64,000 nt of DNA from Bradyrhizobium sp. cir1 (GCF_014198245.1 NZ_JACIHE010000001.1:858858-922857); one strand, 5' to 3'. Positions 52,588-61,237 are shown, counted from the stretch's first letter. The notes: a model not told the origin generated them from the sequence alone. Numbers and translations are program-made.

Positions 52588-52870
52588 CTTTTGGTCTCCC
52601 GTCAGATTTGTCTGGGTGGAAGACGAATGGGAACCAGGCCGGCCGACACCGCCACGTCGTTTTTGCCGCACGTATTTGTGAGCCGCCAGCACAAAGTGCG
52701 AAAACAACCCCATGCACAGTAGCCGGCTATAGCGGGATCAATGACTTACGAGGCCGGTGGCTCGCGATGCCGGAAAACGGTTGCTCCGTCGGGCAAAACA
52801 CTGGCACTATGCCATCATCCCGCCCATGCGAGAGGATCACGCGCCGAAGCCCATGCCGGCCTGCGCCCGC

Positions 52871-53017
52871 CGCAACGCCGCGCTCGGTCAAGCCTCGAAC
52901 AGCGCCTTCACGTCATCCTCGGTGAGCGCCGAGGCGATCTGCCCATCGCGCTCGAACAGGCTGTCGGCCAGAGCCCGCTTTCGGGCCTTCAGCTCGTCCA
53001 TCTTTTCCTCGATCGTG
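52871..53017 (-). pseudogene. Displaced 3' end of the SNF2 helicase gene (copy 1)
   Basis: 147 bases nearly identical to 54440-54584, which is the 3' end of the helicase gene. The copy encodes the last 43 residues (EEKMDELKARKRALADSLFE onward) and the same stop codon. It differs in 131 compared coding bases by five substitutions, four of them synonymous and one changing Arg to Gln. It ends exactly where the transposase inverted repeat begins. The synonymous bias suggests it was a functional gene end before being displaced. The 280 bases upstream to the MFS start hold nothing recognised. Confidence 0.8.
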
Positions 53018-53775
53018 GAATTACGGTGACAGTGCACTAAATTGACGCCACCCGCCTTTGAGGCCATGATGCCGCATGGCTCGTCTTGCCCGTGTCGTCA
53101 TCCCCGGCCATCCCCACCATGTCACCCAGCGCGGCAACGGCCGGGCGCGCACGTTCTTCGAAGACGGCGACTATGCGCTGTATCGCGACCTGCTCGCTGC
53201 GAACTGCAAAGCCGCCGGCGTCGAGGTGTGGGCCTGGTGCCTGATGCCCAACCACGTGCACCTCATCCTGGTGCCGTCCGATCCCGACGGGCTGCGCCGC
53301 GCGCTCGCGCGCGTGCACCGCAGCTATGCCGGGGTCATCCAGGCGCGGCGCAAGCGCACCGGTCATTTCTGGCAAGGCCGTTTCGGTGCCGTCGTCATGG
53401 ACGAGCATCATCTGGCGGCGGCGCTGCGCTACGTGTCGCTCAATCCGGTTCGGGCGCGCCTGGTGCCGCGCGCGCAGGATTGGCGCTGGTCGAGCACGCG
53501 CGCGCATTTGCGGGGCAAGGACGACGGCCTGACCGCACTGGCGCCGATCCACGATCGTTTTCCCGAGTTCGCCGATCTGCTGGCAACCGAACCGGAAGCC
53601 GATCTGTTCGGCGCACTGCGCTCCGCGGAGAGCATCGGCCGCCCGCTCGGAGACAACCGCTTTCTCGCCCGCATCGAACGCCAGACGGGGCGCATTCTCA
53701 AGCCAGCCAAGCGCGGGCCGAAGCCCGCCGTGGAGGAAGACGGATGAGCTATTTAGTGCACTGTCACCGTAATTC
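53018..53775 (+). mobile_element. RAYT/IS200-like element with 25-bp inverted repeats
   Basis: Left end 53018-53042 and right end 53751-53775 are perfect reverse complements over 25 bases (core GGTGACAGTGCACTAAAT). They enclose one HUH transposase gene. The right end fuses to a toxin fragment, the left end to the displaced helicase end. IS200-type elements normally lack terminal inverted repeats, but RAYT genes sit within REP pairs, which fits here. Confidence 0.8.
53076..53747 (+). CDS. REP-associated tyrosine transposase (Y1/HUH)
   Basis: A 223-aa transposase of the Y1_Tnp family. The N-terminus MARLARVVIPGHPHHVTQRG and WCLMPNHVHLILVP are diagnostic; NHVHL contains the HUH metal-binding pair and the catalytic Tyr lies in the VHRSYAGVIQ helix. 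The C-terminal region is basic (KPAKRGPKPAVEEDG). RAYTs process REP hairpins as single-stranded DNA. The stop overlaps an ATG of the downstream toxin stub (ATGA at 53744-53747). Confidence 0.92.
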   Translation: MARLARVVIPGHPHHVTQRGNGRARTFFEDGDYALYRDLLAANCKAAGVEVWAWCLMPNHVHLILVPSDPDGLRRALARVHRSYAGVIQARRKRTGHFWQGRFGAVVMDEHHLAAALRYVSLNPVRARLVPRAQDWRWSSTRAHLRGKDDGLTALAPIHDRFPEFADLLATEPEADLFGALRSAESIGRPLGDNRFLARIERQTGRILKPAKRGPKPAVEEDG

Positions 53776-53917
53776 AAGCGCTACCTTATTTATTGATAAT
53801 ATCAATGGTTTGTGCGGTTATTGTCTGAATTCGGGCATCTCATCAATGATGCGAGCGTCGGGCATAAACTCCCTAACGACCGTCTCTCCTAAGGGGATTA
53901 CGAATTTCGGACGATGA
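53744..53917 (+). pseudogene. C-terminal stub of a DddA-like deaminase toxin
   Basis: From 53776 the frame reads SATLFIDNINGLCGYCLNSG, then MMRASGINSLTTVSPKG and a stop at 53915-53917. FxxNxxGxCGYCxN and the following LTTVSPKG match the zinc CxxC and final strand of SCP1.201/DddA-family cytosine deaminases. The upstream HxE catalytic part is absent, cut at the transposase right repeat, so the stub cannot be active. A 57-codon ORF could be read from ATG 53744 through the repeat. Its stop overlaps the immunity-gene start as ATGA, the expected toxin-immunity coupling. Confidence 0.78.
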
Positions 53918-54351
53918 CAATGGAACACAACAAACCGGCCATTGGACCCATACGTGAGATCTCGTGGGAGCCCCTTGCTGAGACATCTGGATCAATTTCC
54001 AATCCCAGCTGGAGAGACGTGGAGGATAAGATCCGTCGATTGGAAACAGTGCAGTCAGGTTCGGTTTTTCTCAGTGCGAGAAACGGAAGTGTACTTTCCA
54101 TAGGGGGAGAGCGAGATAAGGGGTATCTCGTCTTCATCTCAAACACGGAAGAATCCAAATATCTTCAAGCACCCCCATCAAGACGGAAAGGTGCGCAGAA
54201 CCTGGTGATTGGTTTTCAACCAGGCGAGTATCCATGTCGAATCATAGTCGATCTAGATGTTGCTCTCAAAGTTGCACGTATGTACTTCGATACTGGTCGC
54301 GTCGCGGATAACGGAGATTGGACGTCCGACTGCAACAGTATAGAAGAATAG
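53914..54351 (+). CDS. Imm1-family immunity protein (orphan)
   Basis: A 145-aa protein of the Imm1 type found beside polymorphic-toxin deaminases. It has VFLSARNGSVLSIGGERDKG (strand pair with the GG motif, about 49-68) and LVIGFQPGEYPCRIIVDLDV plus a GRVADNGDW end. The base composition is clearly more AT-rich than neighbouring genes, suggesting transfer. It starts at ATG 53914 (a second ATG two codons later) overlapping the toxin-stub stop. With its own toxin truncated it may protect against toxins of neighbours (inference). Confidence 0.78.
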   Translation: MTMEHNKPAIGPIREISWEPLAETSGSISNPSWRDVEDKIRRLETVQSGSVFLSARNGSVLSIGGERDKGYLVFISNTEESKYLQAPPSRRKGAQNLVIGFQPGEYPCRIIVDLDVALKVARMYFDTGRVADNGDWTSDCNSIEE

Positions 54352-54439
54352 CCGCCTGGGAACGCGGTGATAGTGGCAGCTCCCCGTTTTTTGTACACAC
54401 AGCGGAAGCACTTAGTCGTCCGTGACGAGCATTAACCAT

Positions 54440-54584
54440 CGCAACGCCGCGCGGTCAAGCCTCGAACAGGGCCTTCACGTCGTCCTCGGTGAGCGCCGAG
54501 GCGATCCGCCCGTCGCGTTCGAACAGGCTGTCGGCCAGAGCCCGCTTTCGGGCCTTCAGCTCGTCCATCTTTTCCTCGATCGTG
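54440..54584 (-). repeat. Direct repeat copy 2 at the helicase 3' end
   Basis: This stretch, overlapping the helicase gene's end, is repeated at 52871-53017 in the same orientation. The inner half is identical and five substitutions plus a two-base gap lie in the outer half. The pair brackets the transposase, toxin stub and immunity gene. Confidence 0.85.
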
Positions 54585-57500
54585 CCCGCGGCGACCAGTC
54601 TGTAAACGAACACGGCCTTGTCTTGCCCGATCCGGTAGGCACGATCGATGGCCTGCTCCTCGACGGCGGGATTCCACCAGGGATCGAAGATGATCACGGT
54701 GTCGGCAGCGGTGAGATTGAGGCCCACCCCACCCGCCTTCAGACTGACCAGGAACAGCTCCGCCGCACCGTTCTGAAAGGCTTCGATTGCCGTCTTGCGG
54801 TCCTTGGTGTCGCCGGTGAGAACGCTGTAGCGCAAGCCGTCGGCATCGAAGCGCCGCCGGATCAGATCGAGCATGGAGGTGAACTGGGAAAAGACAATGA
54901 TCTTCCGACCCTCGCTCAAAAGCTCCGATACCATCTCGATCAGGCACTCGAGCTTGGCCGACGGCCGCTCCACGCCGTCCCCCAACTTCAGCAGCGCCGG
55001 ATCGCAACAGGCCTGCCGCATGCGCAGCAGGGCCTCCAGCACCACGATGTGGCTCTTGGCGAGGCCACGCTCGGCGATGGCCTGGCGGACCTTGCGCGAC
55101 ATCGACAGCCGTATGGAATCGTAAAGGTCGCGCTGCGGACCTTCCAGCACGATCGTCTCCAATATCTCGCTCTTGGGCGGCAGTTCCGTGGCCACTTCAG
55201 CCTTGGTCCGCCGAAGCAGGAAGGGCTTGACCCGCTGCGCCAGCGCTGCGGCACGGACCTTGTCACCGCGTTTCTCGATCGGCGTGCGCCATTGGCGTGA
55301 GAATGCCGCCTTGTCCCCGAGATAGCCTGCATTTGCGAAGCTCATGATCGACCAGAGCTCACCGAGATGATTTTCCATCGGCGTGCCCGTCAGACAGAAG
55401 CGGTGCGCGGCCTTGATGTCCCGCAAACATCTCGTGGTGGCGGCGTCGGGATTCTTGACGGTCTGCGCTTCATCCAGCACGGCAATGTGCCAATCCCGCG
55501 CCAGAAGCACGTCCCGGTCTCTCGCGATCAAAGGATACGTCGTCAGCACGAGATCATGCTCGGCAATGGCTGCGAACCTGTCCTTGCGGTCCGGTCCATG
55601 AAGGATGAGTACCTTCAAATCCGGCGCGAATTTCTGGGCTTCGGCCGACCAATTGGTCATCAGGCTCGTCGGCGCGACGACCAGGACAGGGCTGGTGAGC
55701 CGTCCCCGCTGCTTTTCGAGCGCGATCAACGCCAGGATCTGGATCGTCTTGCCGAGCCCCATGTCATCGGCGAGGACGCCGCCCAAGCCGCTCTCGCGGA
55801 GCAGGTCGAGCCAGGCAAGGCCCTGCGCCTGATACGGCCGGAGCGTCGCGCGAAAGGCCGGCGGAAGCTCGGGCGCGGTCAATCCATGCACCTGGAGCAG
55901 GCTGGCGAGACGACGGAGATTATCGGCCCCGCGAAAAACGAAGTTCTCGTTCTCCAGTCCCAGCAGCGGAACGACCTCTGCTTGCGACAGCCTGATCCTG
56001 TTCGAACCATCGGCGAGAGTGCCGCTCAAATGCAGGCTATGCAGCGCCAGCACCAACGGAAGAAAACGATCGGCGGCCAGCGCCAACTGGCGGCCGTCGG
56101 CGAGCGGCAGATAAAACCGGTCGCCCTTTTCTGCGAGTTGCCTCACCCGGTCTGGCGTGAAGTCTGGCGCCGATACCAGCGCGGCGACGTGCGGGGCCAG
56201 GTCGTGCCGCTCGCCATCGATGTCGATGCCGAGCGCCAGCTCGAACCAGTCGATACCGCTCGATTCAATCACGGCATCGAAGTCGCCCGAGGAGTCCGCG
56301 AGCCGAAACGGAAAGTCATCGTCGATCAGAATTTCGAAACCTTCCGATCGCAACTGTTCGGCATGCCGGGCGAGAAAGTCGTACCAGCCGCCCTGGTCGC
56401 TCAACGTGAGGTCCATGGCGTGACGGTAGTCGAGCGCCGGCATTGCAGCCCGCGCGTCAGCGAGACCAAGTTCTGCCAGACGTTTGCGCGCCTGCCTTTC
56501 CTTGCCCTGGCGCCGCGTGATCGCGAACAGCTGGCCCGCCTGAAACAACTCCACCCGGCTCGCCCGCTGGGTCGGATCGATGTCGAACCCGCCGTAGCGG
56601 AATCCAAGGCTGGCCACCGCCGCCGGCCCGGGCTGTTCGTTCCGGCCGCGATAATAGTAGTAGCTCGTGTTCACGTGTCCGCGCCGGAGCCGCAAGACCG
56701 GAAGAGGATCCTCTTCGATTTGCACCGCGACGGTCGGCGGCGCCGGCAAGAGGCCGTGATGAGACTCCGGCAACTTCTGACCGAGACGGCGCGAAACCTC
56801 CTGCACCTGCGCTCGGGGAATTGCGGGAGCCGACAGCAGCTGGAAGGCGAGTCGTGGCGGCAGGCCCAGTTGCACCGGTCCGATCAGCCGGGAGGACTCA
56901 TCGACGTAGACCGGCGGTTCGGCGTTGAGCGCGACCGCAGCTGTTGCGACGAGACGAGGTGTGAGACCGCGTTTTCCAGCTTGCTGCCACTCGATGCGGC
57001 CTTCGCGCGCGTCTCCCCACTTCAGCGGCGCGCTCTTGTGGTCGAGCCAGAACGCCCGACCGGTCGCCACGATCCGCTTCAGCAACTCCTCCGAATAGGG
57101 TCCCTGCTCGTAATAGCTGCGGACGCCGGCCGCCACTTGCGTCATGATATCGACGTCAACGTCGCGGAAGTACTTTGGCGCCCGCTCCGGTTTGAACTCG
57201 AACAGGCTGGGGCTGGTATAATTCCCGGCGAAGCCGCCGCCCTTGAGCACGCGAACCGACCGCAAGGACAGGGCCAGCCGCGGCATCGCGCCCTCCGACG
57301 GCTGGAGGCAGTACAGCAGGCACTGGCTCTCATCCGCACCGTCGCCGCTGCCCCGCGCCGCCCGGCCGACGCTGTCGATCCAACTGGTGAGCTCGGAAGA
57401 GAGGACCGGAGGTGCCGAAGGGCCGCTGGGGGCGGCTTGCGTGTGCGTTGCCGAGGCCTCCTTCCCGCTCAGCGCCTCGAGCAGGGTTGCGGCGACATGC

Positions 57501-57754
57501 TTGCAATTGTGATCCATCGGACAACTGCAATCGCCAGCGAGCTCGGTGAGCGCTTCGCCCCTGAACACCAATGCGATATCGACTTGATATCTGTTGGATC
57601 CGCTGCCGCGCACCTCCGCGCTGACGCGCTTCAGGTCGTCGCTGACCTTCACGTTCGAGACGCGGCCCTGGGCCTGATAGGCGACCGCCTTTTCCATCGC
57701 CGACCGGCTGAAGTAATTGTAGATCGATTTGCGCTTGAGAACGTCCGTGAGCAC
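54455..57754 (-). CDS. SNF2-family helicase with SWIM zinc finger
   Basis: A 1099-aa Swi2/Snf2 ATPase. The N-terminal SWIM finger is CSCPMDHNCKHVAATLLEAL. The middle is a bacterial-specific region. The C-terminal helicase core has DDMGLGKTIQILALI (Walker A), LDEAQTVKN (DEAQ box), SQFTSMLDLI and RAYRIGQDKAVF (motif VI). It likely remodels nucleic-acid-protein complexes; the cellular role is unknown. The frame opens at a TTG (57862) but without ribosome site and with atypical codons, so I prefer GTG 57754 (VLTDVLKRKSIYNY). Its 3' end is the target of the adjacent island. Confidence 0.9.
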   Translation of the reverse strand: MLTDVLKRKSIYNYFSRSAMEKAVAYQAQGRVSNVKVSDDLKRVSAEVRGSGSNRYQVDIALVFRGEALTELAGDCSCPMDHNCKHVAATLLEALSGKEASATHTQAAPSGPSAPPVLSSELTSWIDSVGRAARGSGDGADESQCLLYCLQPSEGAMPRLALSLRSVRVLKGGGFAGNYTSPSLFEFKPERAPKYFRDVDVDIMTQVAAGVRSYYEQGPYSEELLKRIVATGRAFWLDHKSAPLKWGDAREGRIEWQQAGKRGLTPRLVATAAVALNAEPPVYVDESSRLIGPVQLGLPPRLAFQLLSAPAIPRAQVQEVSRRLGQKLPESHHGLLPAPPTVAVQIEEDPLPVLRLRRGHVNTSYYYYRGRNEQPGPAAVASLGFRYGGFDIDPTQRASRVELFQAGQLFAITRRQGKERQARKRLAELGLADARAAMPALDYRHAMDLTLSDQGGWYDFLARHAEQLRSEGFEILIDDDFPFRLADSSGDFDAVIESSGIDWFELALGIDIDGERHDLAPHVAALVSAPDFTPDRVRQLAEKGDRFYLPLADGRQLALAADRFLPLVLALHSLHLSGTLADGSNRIRLSQAEVVPLLGLENENFVFRGADNLRRLASLLQVHGLTAPELPPAFRATLRPYQAQGLAWLDLLRESGLGGVLADDMGLGKTIQILALIALEKQRGRLTSPVLVVAPTSLMTNWSAEAQKFAPDLKVLILHGPDRKDRFAAIAEHDLVLTTYPLIARDRDVLLARDWHIAVLDEAQTVKNPDAATTRCLRDIKAAHRFCLTGTPMENHLGELWSIMSFANAGYLGDKAAFSRQWRTPIEKRGDKVRAAALAQRVKPFLLRRTKAEVATELPPKSEILETIVLEGPQRDLYDSIRLSMSRKVRQAIAERGLAKSHIVVLEALLRMRQACCDPALLKLGDGVERPSAKLECLIEMVSELLSEGRKIIVFSQFTSMLDLIRRRFDADGLRYSVLTGDTKDRKTAIEAFQNGAAELFLVSLKAGGVGLNLTAADTVIIFDPWWNPAVEEQAIDRAYRIGQDKAVFVYRLVAAGTIEEKMDELKARKRALADSLFERDGRIASALTEDDVKALFEA

Positions 57755-57955
57755 TTGCAGCGATTCCAGATCCGGCTGTGAGCCTTCAGCATAGCCGCTC
57801 GGGCTGGGTCGTTGTAGCCGCGACGTCCCTGTTCCCCACAGTCGCCGCTCCTGCGATCTCAATAACTTGCCGGCTACGGCTCGACGGCTTTAGGCCTTGC
57901 CAGGGCCTGACGCCATCTGAGGGAGATTTGACGCCTCGCGCAAAATGCCTGCACA

Positions 57956-58423
57956 ATGTCATCCATGCCCAAGATCGATCTCGCCGCCGTCCCGGCCCGC
58001 AAGGGCTCCGGCTATCCCGCGGCCTTTGCCGCCCCGTGCGCCGAACGCATCCGGCAGCGGCTCGGCAATGCCGGCGGCCTCTCCGATTTCGGCGTCAATC
58101 TGATGCGCCTGCCGCCGGGCAGCTGGTCGAGCCAGCGGCATTGGCATTCGCATGAGGACGAGTTCGTCCATGTGCTCGAGGGCGAAGTGGTGCTGATCGA
58201 GGACCAGGGCGAAACCGTGCTGCGCGCGGGCGATTGTGCCGCCTTCCCGAAGGGCAGCGGCAACGGCCACCACATGATCAACCGCGCCGATGTGACGGCA
58301 GTCTATCTCGAAGTCGGCTCACGCTCGCCCGACGATCTCACGACATGCTCGGATATCGACAGGATGAGCGCGAATTCCGACGGCCGGTTCGTGTACAGGG
58401 ACGGCACGCCCTATCCCGGTTAG
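57956..58423 (+). CDS. Cupin domain protein
   Basis: A 155-aa single-domain cupin. Metal ligands are visible in HWHSHEDEFVHVLEGEVVLI (motif 1: HxH and Glu) and the later GNGHHMINR supplies His of motif 2. Start at ATG 57956, with ATG 57965 (MPKIDLAAV) as alternative. This cupin group is near transcription or sugar-phosphate genes elsewhere; here it is alone. Substrate unknown. Confidence 0.85.
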   Translation: MSSMPKIDLAAVPARKGSGYPAAFAAPCAERIRQRLGNAGGLSDFGVNLMRLPPGSWSSQRHWHSHEDEFVHVLEGEVVLIEDQGETVLRAGDCAAFPKGSGNGHHMINRADVTAVYLEVGSRSPDDLTTCSDIDRMSANSDGRFVYRDGTPYPG

Positions 58424-58565
58424 AGCGTGTACCTGTAAATCCGCGGCGTCATGTGACGGGTGACTACGTCCGCCTTGCTCCTCTGGCGACCGAGTTCGTG
58501 CGGCAGCGCCATATGTCGCCGGCCCGGTTTGGCGAGGAGCATGCTTTCCCGGGTGAGTTCGGCTC

Positions 58566-59225
58566 TCACCAAATGCCCGGGACGAGCCGCCATCGGACCC
58601 GCGCGGCGTAATCCGAATAGCCCGCAAGCTCTGCCTGAAGAATTCGATCCTCCGTGACAGTGCGGTAGAGCAGAAACGGCAGGCTGAAGATCACAACGAG
58701 CGCGGCCGCGAGCCAAGATCCGAGTGCGGGTCCGCTTGCCGCTATAATCAGTATCCCGGCGGTGTATCCAGGATGGCGGACGATGGCGTACGGTCCCGTG
58801 GTGACGACGTACTGGCCGCGTTCGGACTGGATGCGAATGACCGAGGAGAAGAACCGGTTCACGCGCATAGCCCATAGTGCCAGGGCGTAACCGAACCCGA
58901 CCGTGAACAGACAAATGCCTTGCAGCCAGCCGGGCACGCCGTCGCTCCAATGGAAACGGCCACGGTCGAGCCCGGCAACGATCCAATGCAGAAACAGAAC
59001 CAGCGAGAAGACTTTCAGCGCAAGCGGCGGCTTCATGCCGCCCGGCCGCATACGTTCGCGCAAGAGGTCCGGATCGAGCATCGCGAACGAAACGATCATG
59101 ACAATAGCGAGGATTGCGAGGTACGCCCAAAAGCCCGGGATGGCGACCGTTCCAGCTGCGACGAACAATGCGGCGGCCGCGGCGACCACGAACAAGCCTG
59201 CGTTGAGGTAAGCCGAGACTGGCAT
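58566..59225 (-). CDS. Isoprenylcysteine carboxyl methyltransferase-like membrane protein
   Basis: A 219-aa polytopic protein of the ICMT/PEMT group, about five TM helices. The conserved cofactor region is GPYAIVRHPGYTAGIL (about 143-158), followed near the end by EDRILQAELAGYSDYAARVR with the typical E...L...Y..Y. It probably methylates a lipid or thiol using SAM; bacterial members are of unknown substrate. It precedes a MAPEG gene on the same strand but 70 bases apart, in the opposite order of transcription. Confidence 0.87.
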   Translation of the reverse strand: MPVSAYLNAGLFVVAAAAALFVAAGTVAIPGFWAYLAILAIVMIVSFAMLDPDLLRERMRPGGMKPPLALKVFSLVLFLHWIVAGLDRGRFHWSDGVPGWLQGICLFTVGFGYALALWAMRVNRFFSSVIRIQSERGQYVVTTGPYAIVRHPGYTAGILIIAASGPALGSWLAAALVVIFSLPFLLYRTVTEDRILQAELAGYSDYAARVRWRLVPGIW

Positions 59226-59295
59226 CCGCTACTAACCATTTTCAGAGGAAGCGAAGTGGTGCCACGCACGCCCCTAGATCGTGCGGTCGGTCCCG

Positions 59296-59691
59296 TCAGT
59301 TCAGGAATAGCCCGGCAACAATCATCAGGATGCCGGTCGTCGGGATGTTCCACAGGAGCGAACGAGCTAACGGCAGATCCGCCATATACAGCACTGCGTA
59401 GAGGATGCGACCCCAAAAGTAAAAGTGGGCTCCCCACACGGTCAGCCAGCCGTGGGTGCTTGCCACGGAGACGGCAAGAATTGCAGCGGCGAAGAATGGA
59501 AAGGTCTCAAGATAGTTTCGAAGTGCTCTTTCAGCCCTTCCGGCAATGCCGGTGAGCGGCGCAACGCTGTGTTCCCTTGAGCTGGCAGTCCACCGATAGC
59601 CTCGTTGCCAGCTCTGCAGGTGCGACACGATGACGATGTGCACGATGCCGAAGACTACGCTTGCGGCGAGCAGGACGAGTTCGATGCTCAT
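59296..59691 (-). CDS. MAPEG family membrane protein
   Basis: A 131-aa, four-TM protein of the MAPEG family (membrane-associated eicosanoid and glutathione metabolism). RALRNYLETFPFFAAAILAV is the family signature around Arg-Asn-x-x-Glu. Many bacterial members are glutathione-dependent peroxidases or transferases. It lies upstream of the methyltransferase-like gene and may be co-transcribed with it. Confidence 0.87.
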   Translation of the reverse strand: MSIELVLLAASVVFGIVHIVIVSHLQSWQRGYRWTASSREHSVAPLTGIAGRAERALRNYLETFPFFAAAILAVSVASTHGWLTVWGAHFYFWGRILYAVLYMADLPLARSLLWNIPTTGILMIVAGLFLN

Positions 59692-59754
59692 ACAGGACAG
59701 TATACCCGCATCAGCGCAGATGTCAGTTGTGAGGTCATTCGCGGCGATTGCCCT

Positions 59755-59961
59755 TTACCCGGGAGCTTCCGGTCTACTGTCGGCTTCTGCCCCGTAAACG
59801 TCCAACCGGAGCCTGCCCGGAAGCGCTGCGTCTGGCCAGACCACCTTGTCGAGGAAATCGCCCCACACGATCAGATGCGGCACGCCCTCGAGCTTTGCGG
59901 CATCGGCCTTGGCGGGACCGGGCGCGCCCGACGGCTCGATGGCGATATCTCTGGCGTGCAT
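59755..59961 (-). pseudogene. Probable fragment of an alpha/beta hydrolase gene
   Basis: A 68-codon frame containing IAIEPSGAPG and KLEGVPHLIVWGDFLDKVVW, a pattern seen late in esterase/tannase-like alpha/beta hydrolases just before the catalytic acid region. Both ends are missing: no signal peptide or nucleophile elbow upstream, and the frame ends before the catalytic His. There is no ribosome binding site. It appears to be a decayed gene remnant. Confidence 0.45.
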
Positions 59962-60083
59962 GGGTGAACTGGATTCACAAAATTGTCAGGGATCCCGTGA
60001 CGTTTGGACCACCCTCAATCTCGAACCTTCCAGGTGCGAGAACAGACACACCATAAGCGTTGGCAGTTCGCCCGGAGGATACC

Positions 60084-60485
60084 ATGGGGCGGCGCGGCAT
60101 GGCGCGGTCGAAGCTTGGGATTCCATTGATCGGTTCCATCGTAGCGCTGACGATATTGCCGGCGCTGGGACGTGATCTCGACGGACGCTACAAGGCTTCG
60201 CCGCTTCACGAGTGGTTCGAGCGACTGGCGAGCCGCAAAGGCCTCTGTTGCTCGTACGCCGACGGTCACGCCGTGGAAGACGTGGACTGGGATGCCAGGG
60301 ACGGCCACTACAGAGTGCGGCTGCCGCGAGACGTCAATTCCAAGGACATGGTCTGGGTCGACGTGCCGGATGATGCAGTCATCACCGAGCCGAACCGCGC
60401 GGGACGCACGATGGTCTGGCCGGTCTACAACGAGTTATATCGAGACATATCGATCCGGTGCTTCATGCCAGGGAGCATGACTTAG
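60084..60485 (+). CDS. Small secreted protein, unknown
   Basis: A 133-aa protein with a signal peptide (SKLGIPLIGSIVALTILPAL, cleavage near ALGRD). The mature start is DGRYKASPLHEWFERLASRK, then GLCCSYADGHAVEDVDWDAR and a C-terminal IRCFMPG. Proteins of this pattern are common in Bradyrhizobium; function unknown. GGAGGA lies six bases before the ATG at 60084, which decides the start. Confidence 0.75.
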   Translation: MGRRGMARSKLGIPLIGSIVALTILPALGRDLDGRYKASPLHEWFERLASRKGLCCSYADGHAVEDVDWDARDGHYRVRLPRDVNSKDMVWVDVPDDAVITEPNRAGRTMVWPVYNELYRDISIRCFMPGSMT

Positions 60486-60635
60486 GTTGGTGCGCTGAAC
60501 TGGCTGCTAACGTTCGAGGCGCACCCTGCGGCGCGATGCGCCGCGGCGCGCGCACCTCAGGGTGACGGTGACGAATATGAGCGCGCGCTGCATCAACCTC
60601 GTCATCGTACGATGCGAGGCCAGGACGCAACACAA

Positions 60636-61223
60636 TCATCCCAATTGAGCCTGCCTCGCGCGCTGACGCCATTCGCTGACCGTGAGCCAGATCGCCGAGA
60701 CCAGGAAGTAGAGTGCGCCGACAGCGGCATAGCCTGTGACGGTGGCGATCGAGGGTACCGCGGGCGTCGAGGCCTGAAAGACGAAGAAGCCGCCGGCCAG
60801 GGCCGACTGCCCCCCGCTGAGCACCATGGCCCATTGCGCGCCAAAACTCTTCCAGCGACGGATTGCCGTGCCGAGCTGGAGCAATCCGGACAGGATCGCC
60901 CATGCCCCGAAGACGGCGAGCACAAGGTTCATGCTCATCTGCAGGGCGATGAGCACCGCGACACCGGTCGCCAGGCTGACCAGGACGTTGAGTGCCTGCG
61001 TGCGGTTCTGTTTCAAGCCGCCGCTGCGAAGCGCATCCACGACATTCGCCGCAGCATCCCATGCGGGATAGAGCACGAGCAAGACGCCGGCGACGGCAGA
61101 TAACGGCCCGACGGCAAACGCGGCAACGACCCAGGCGACGGAGAACGCCGCCCGGATGAAGTAGTATTGCTTCAGCCATCGCTCGCGATCGCCACGAACG
61201 AGATCCTGTTGATGATATGCCAT
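60636..61223 (-). CDS. DUF308 (HdeD-like) membrane protein
   Basis: A 195-aa six-TM protein of the DUF308 family related to HdeD, an acid-stress membrane protein. Motifs include YFIRAAFSVAWVVAAFAVGP and VFGAWAILSGLLQLGTAIRR. AAAGGAGAG lies eight bases before the ATG at 61223. An inverted repeat TACCTACTAGTTGGTA sits 15 bases upstream of the start and is shared with the adjacent tetR promoter, so it is likely repressed by that protein. Confidence 0.85.
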   Translation of the reverse strand: MAYHQQDLVRGDRERWLKQYYFIRAAFSVAWVVAAFAVGPLSAVAGVLLVLYPAWDAAANVVDALRSGGLKQNRTQALNVLVSLATGVAVLIALQMSMNLVLAVFGAWAILSGLLQLGTAIRRWKSFGAQWAMVLSGGQSALAGGFFVFQASTPAVPSIATVTGYAAVGALYFLVSAIWLTVSEWRQRARQAQLG

Positions 61224-61237
61224 TACGCTCTCTCCTT

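Noticed and set aside
53042..53740. Long plus-strand frame over the transposase gene that continues into the toxin stub
   Set aside because: Within the transposase it is an out-of-frame shadow; only the part from 53744 has meaning.
55367..57781. 804-codon plus-strand frame opposite the SNF2 helicase
   Set aside because: The minus strand has all helicase motifs; the plus translation is low-complexity Arg/Ala-rich.
58420..59130. 236-codon minus-strand frame over the methyltransferase-like gene
   Set aside because: Arg-rich out-of-frame shadow of the gene at 58566-59225, which has TM helices and family motifs.
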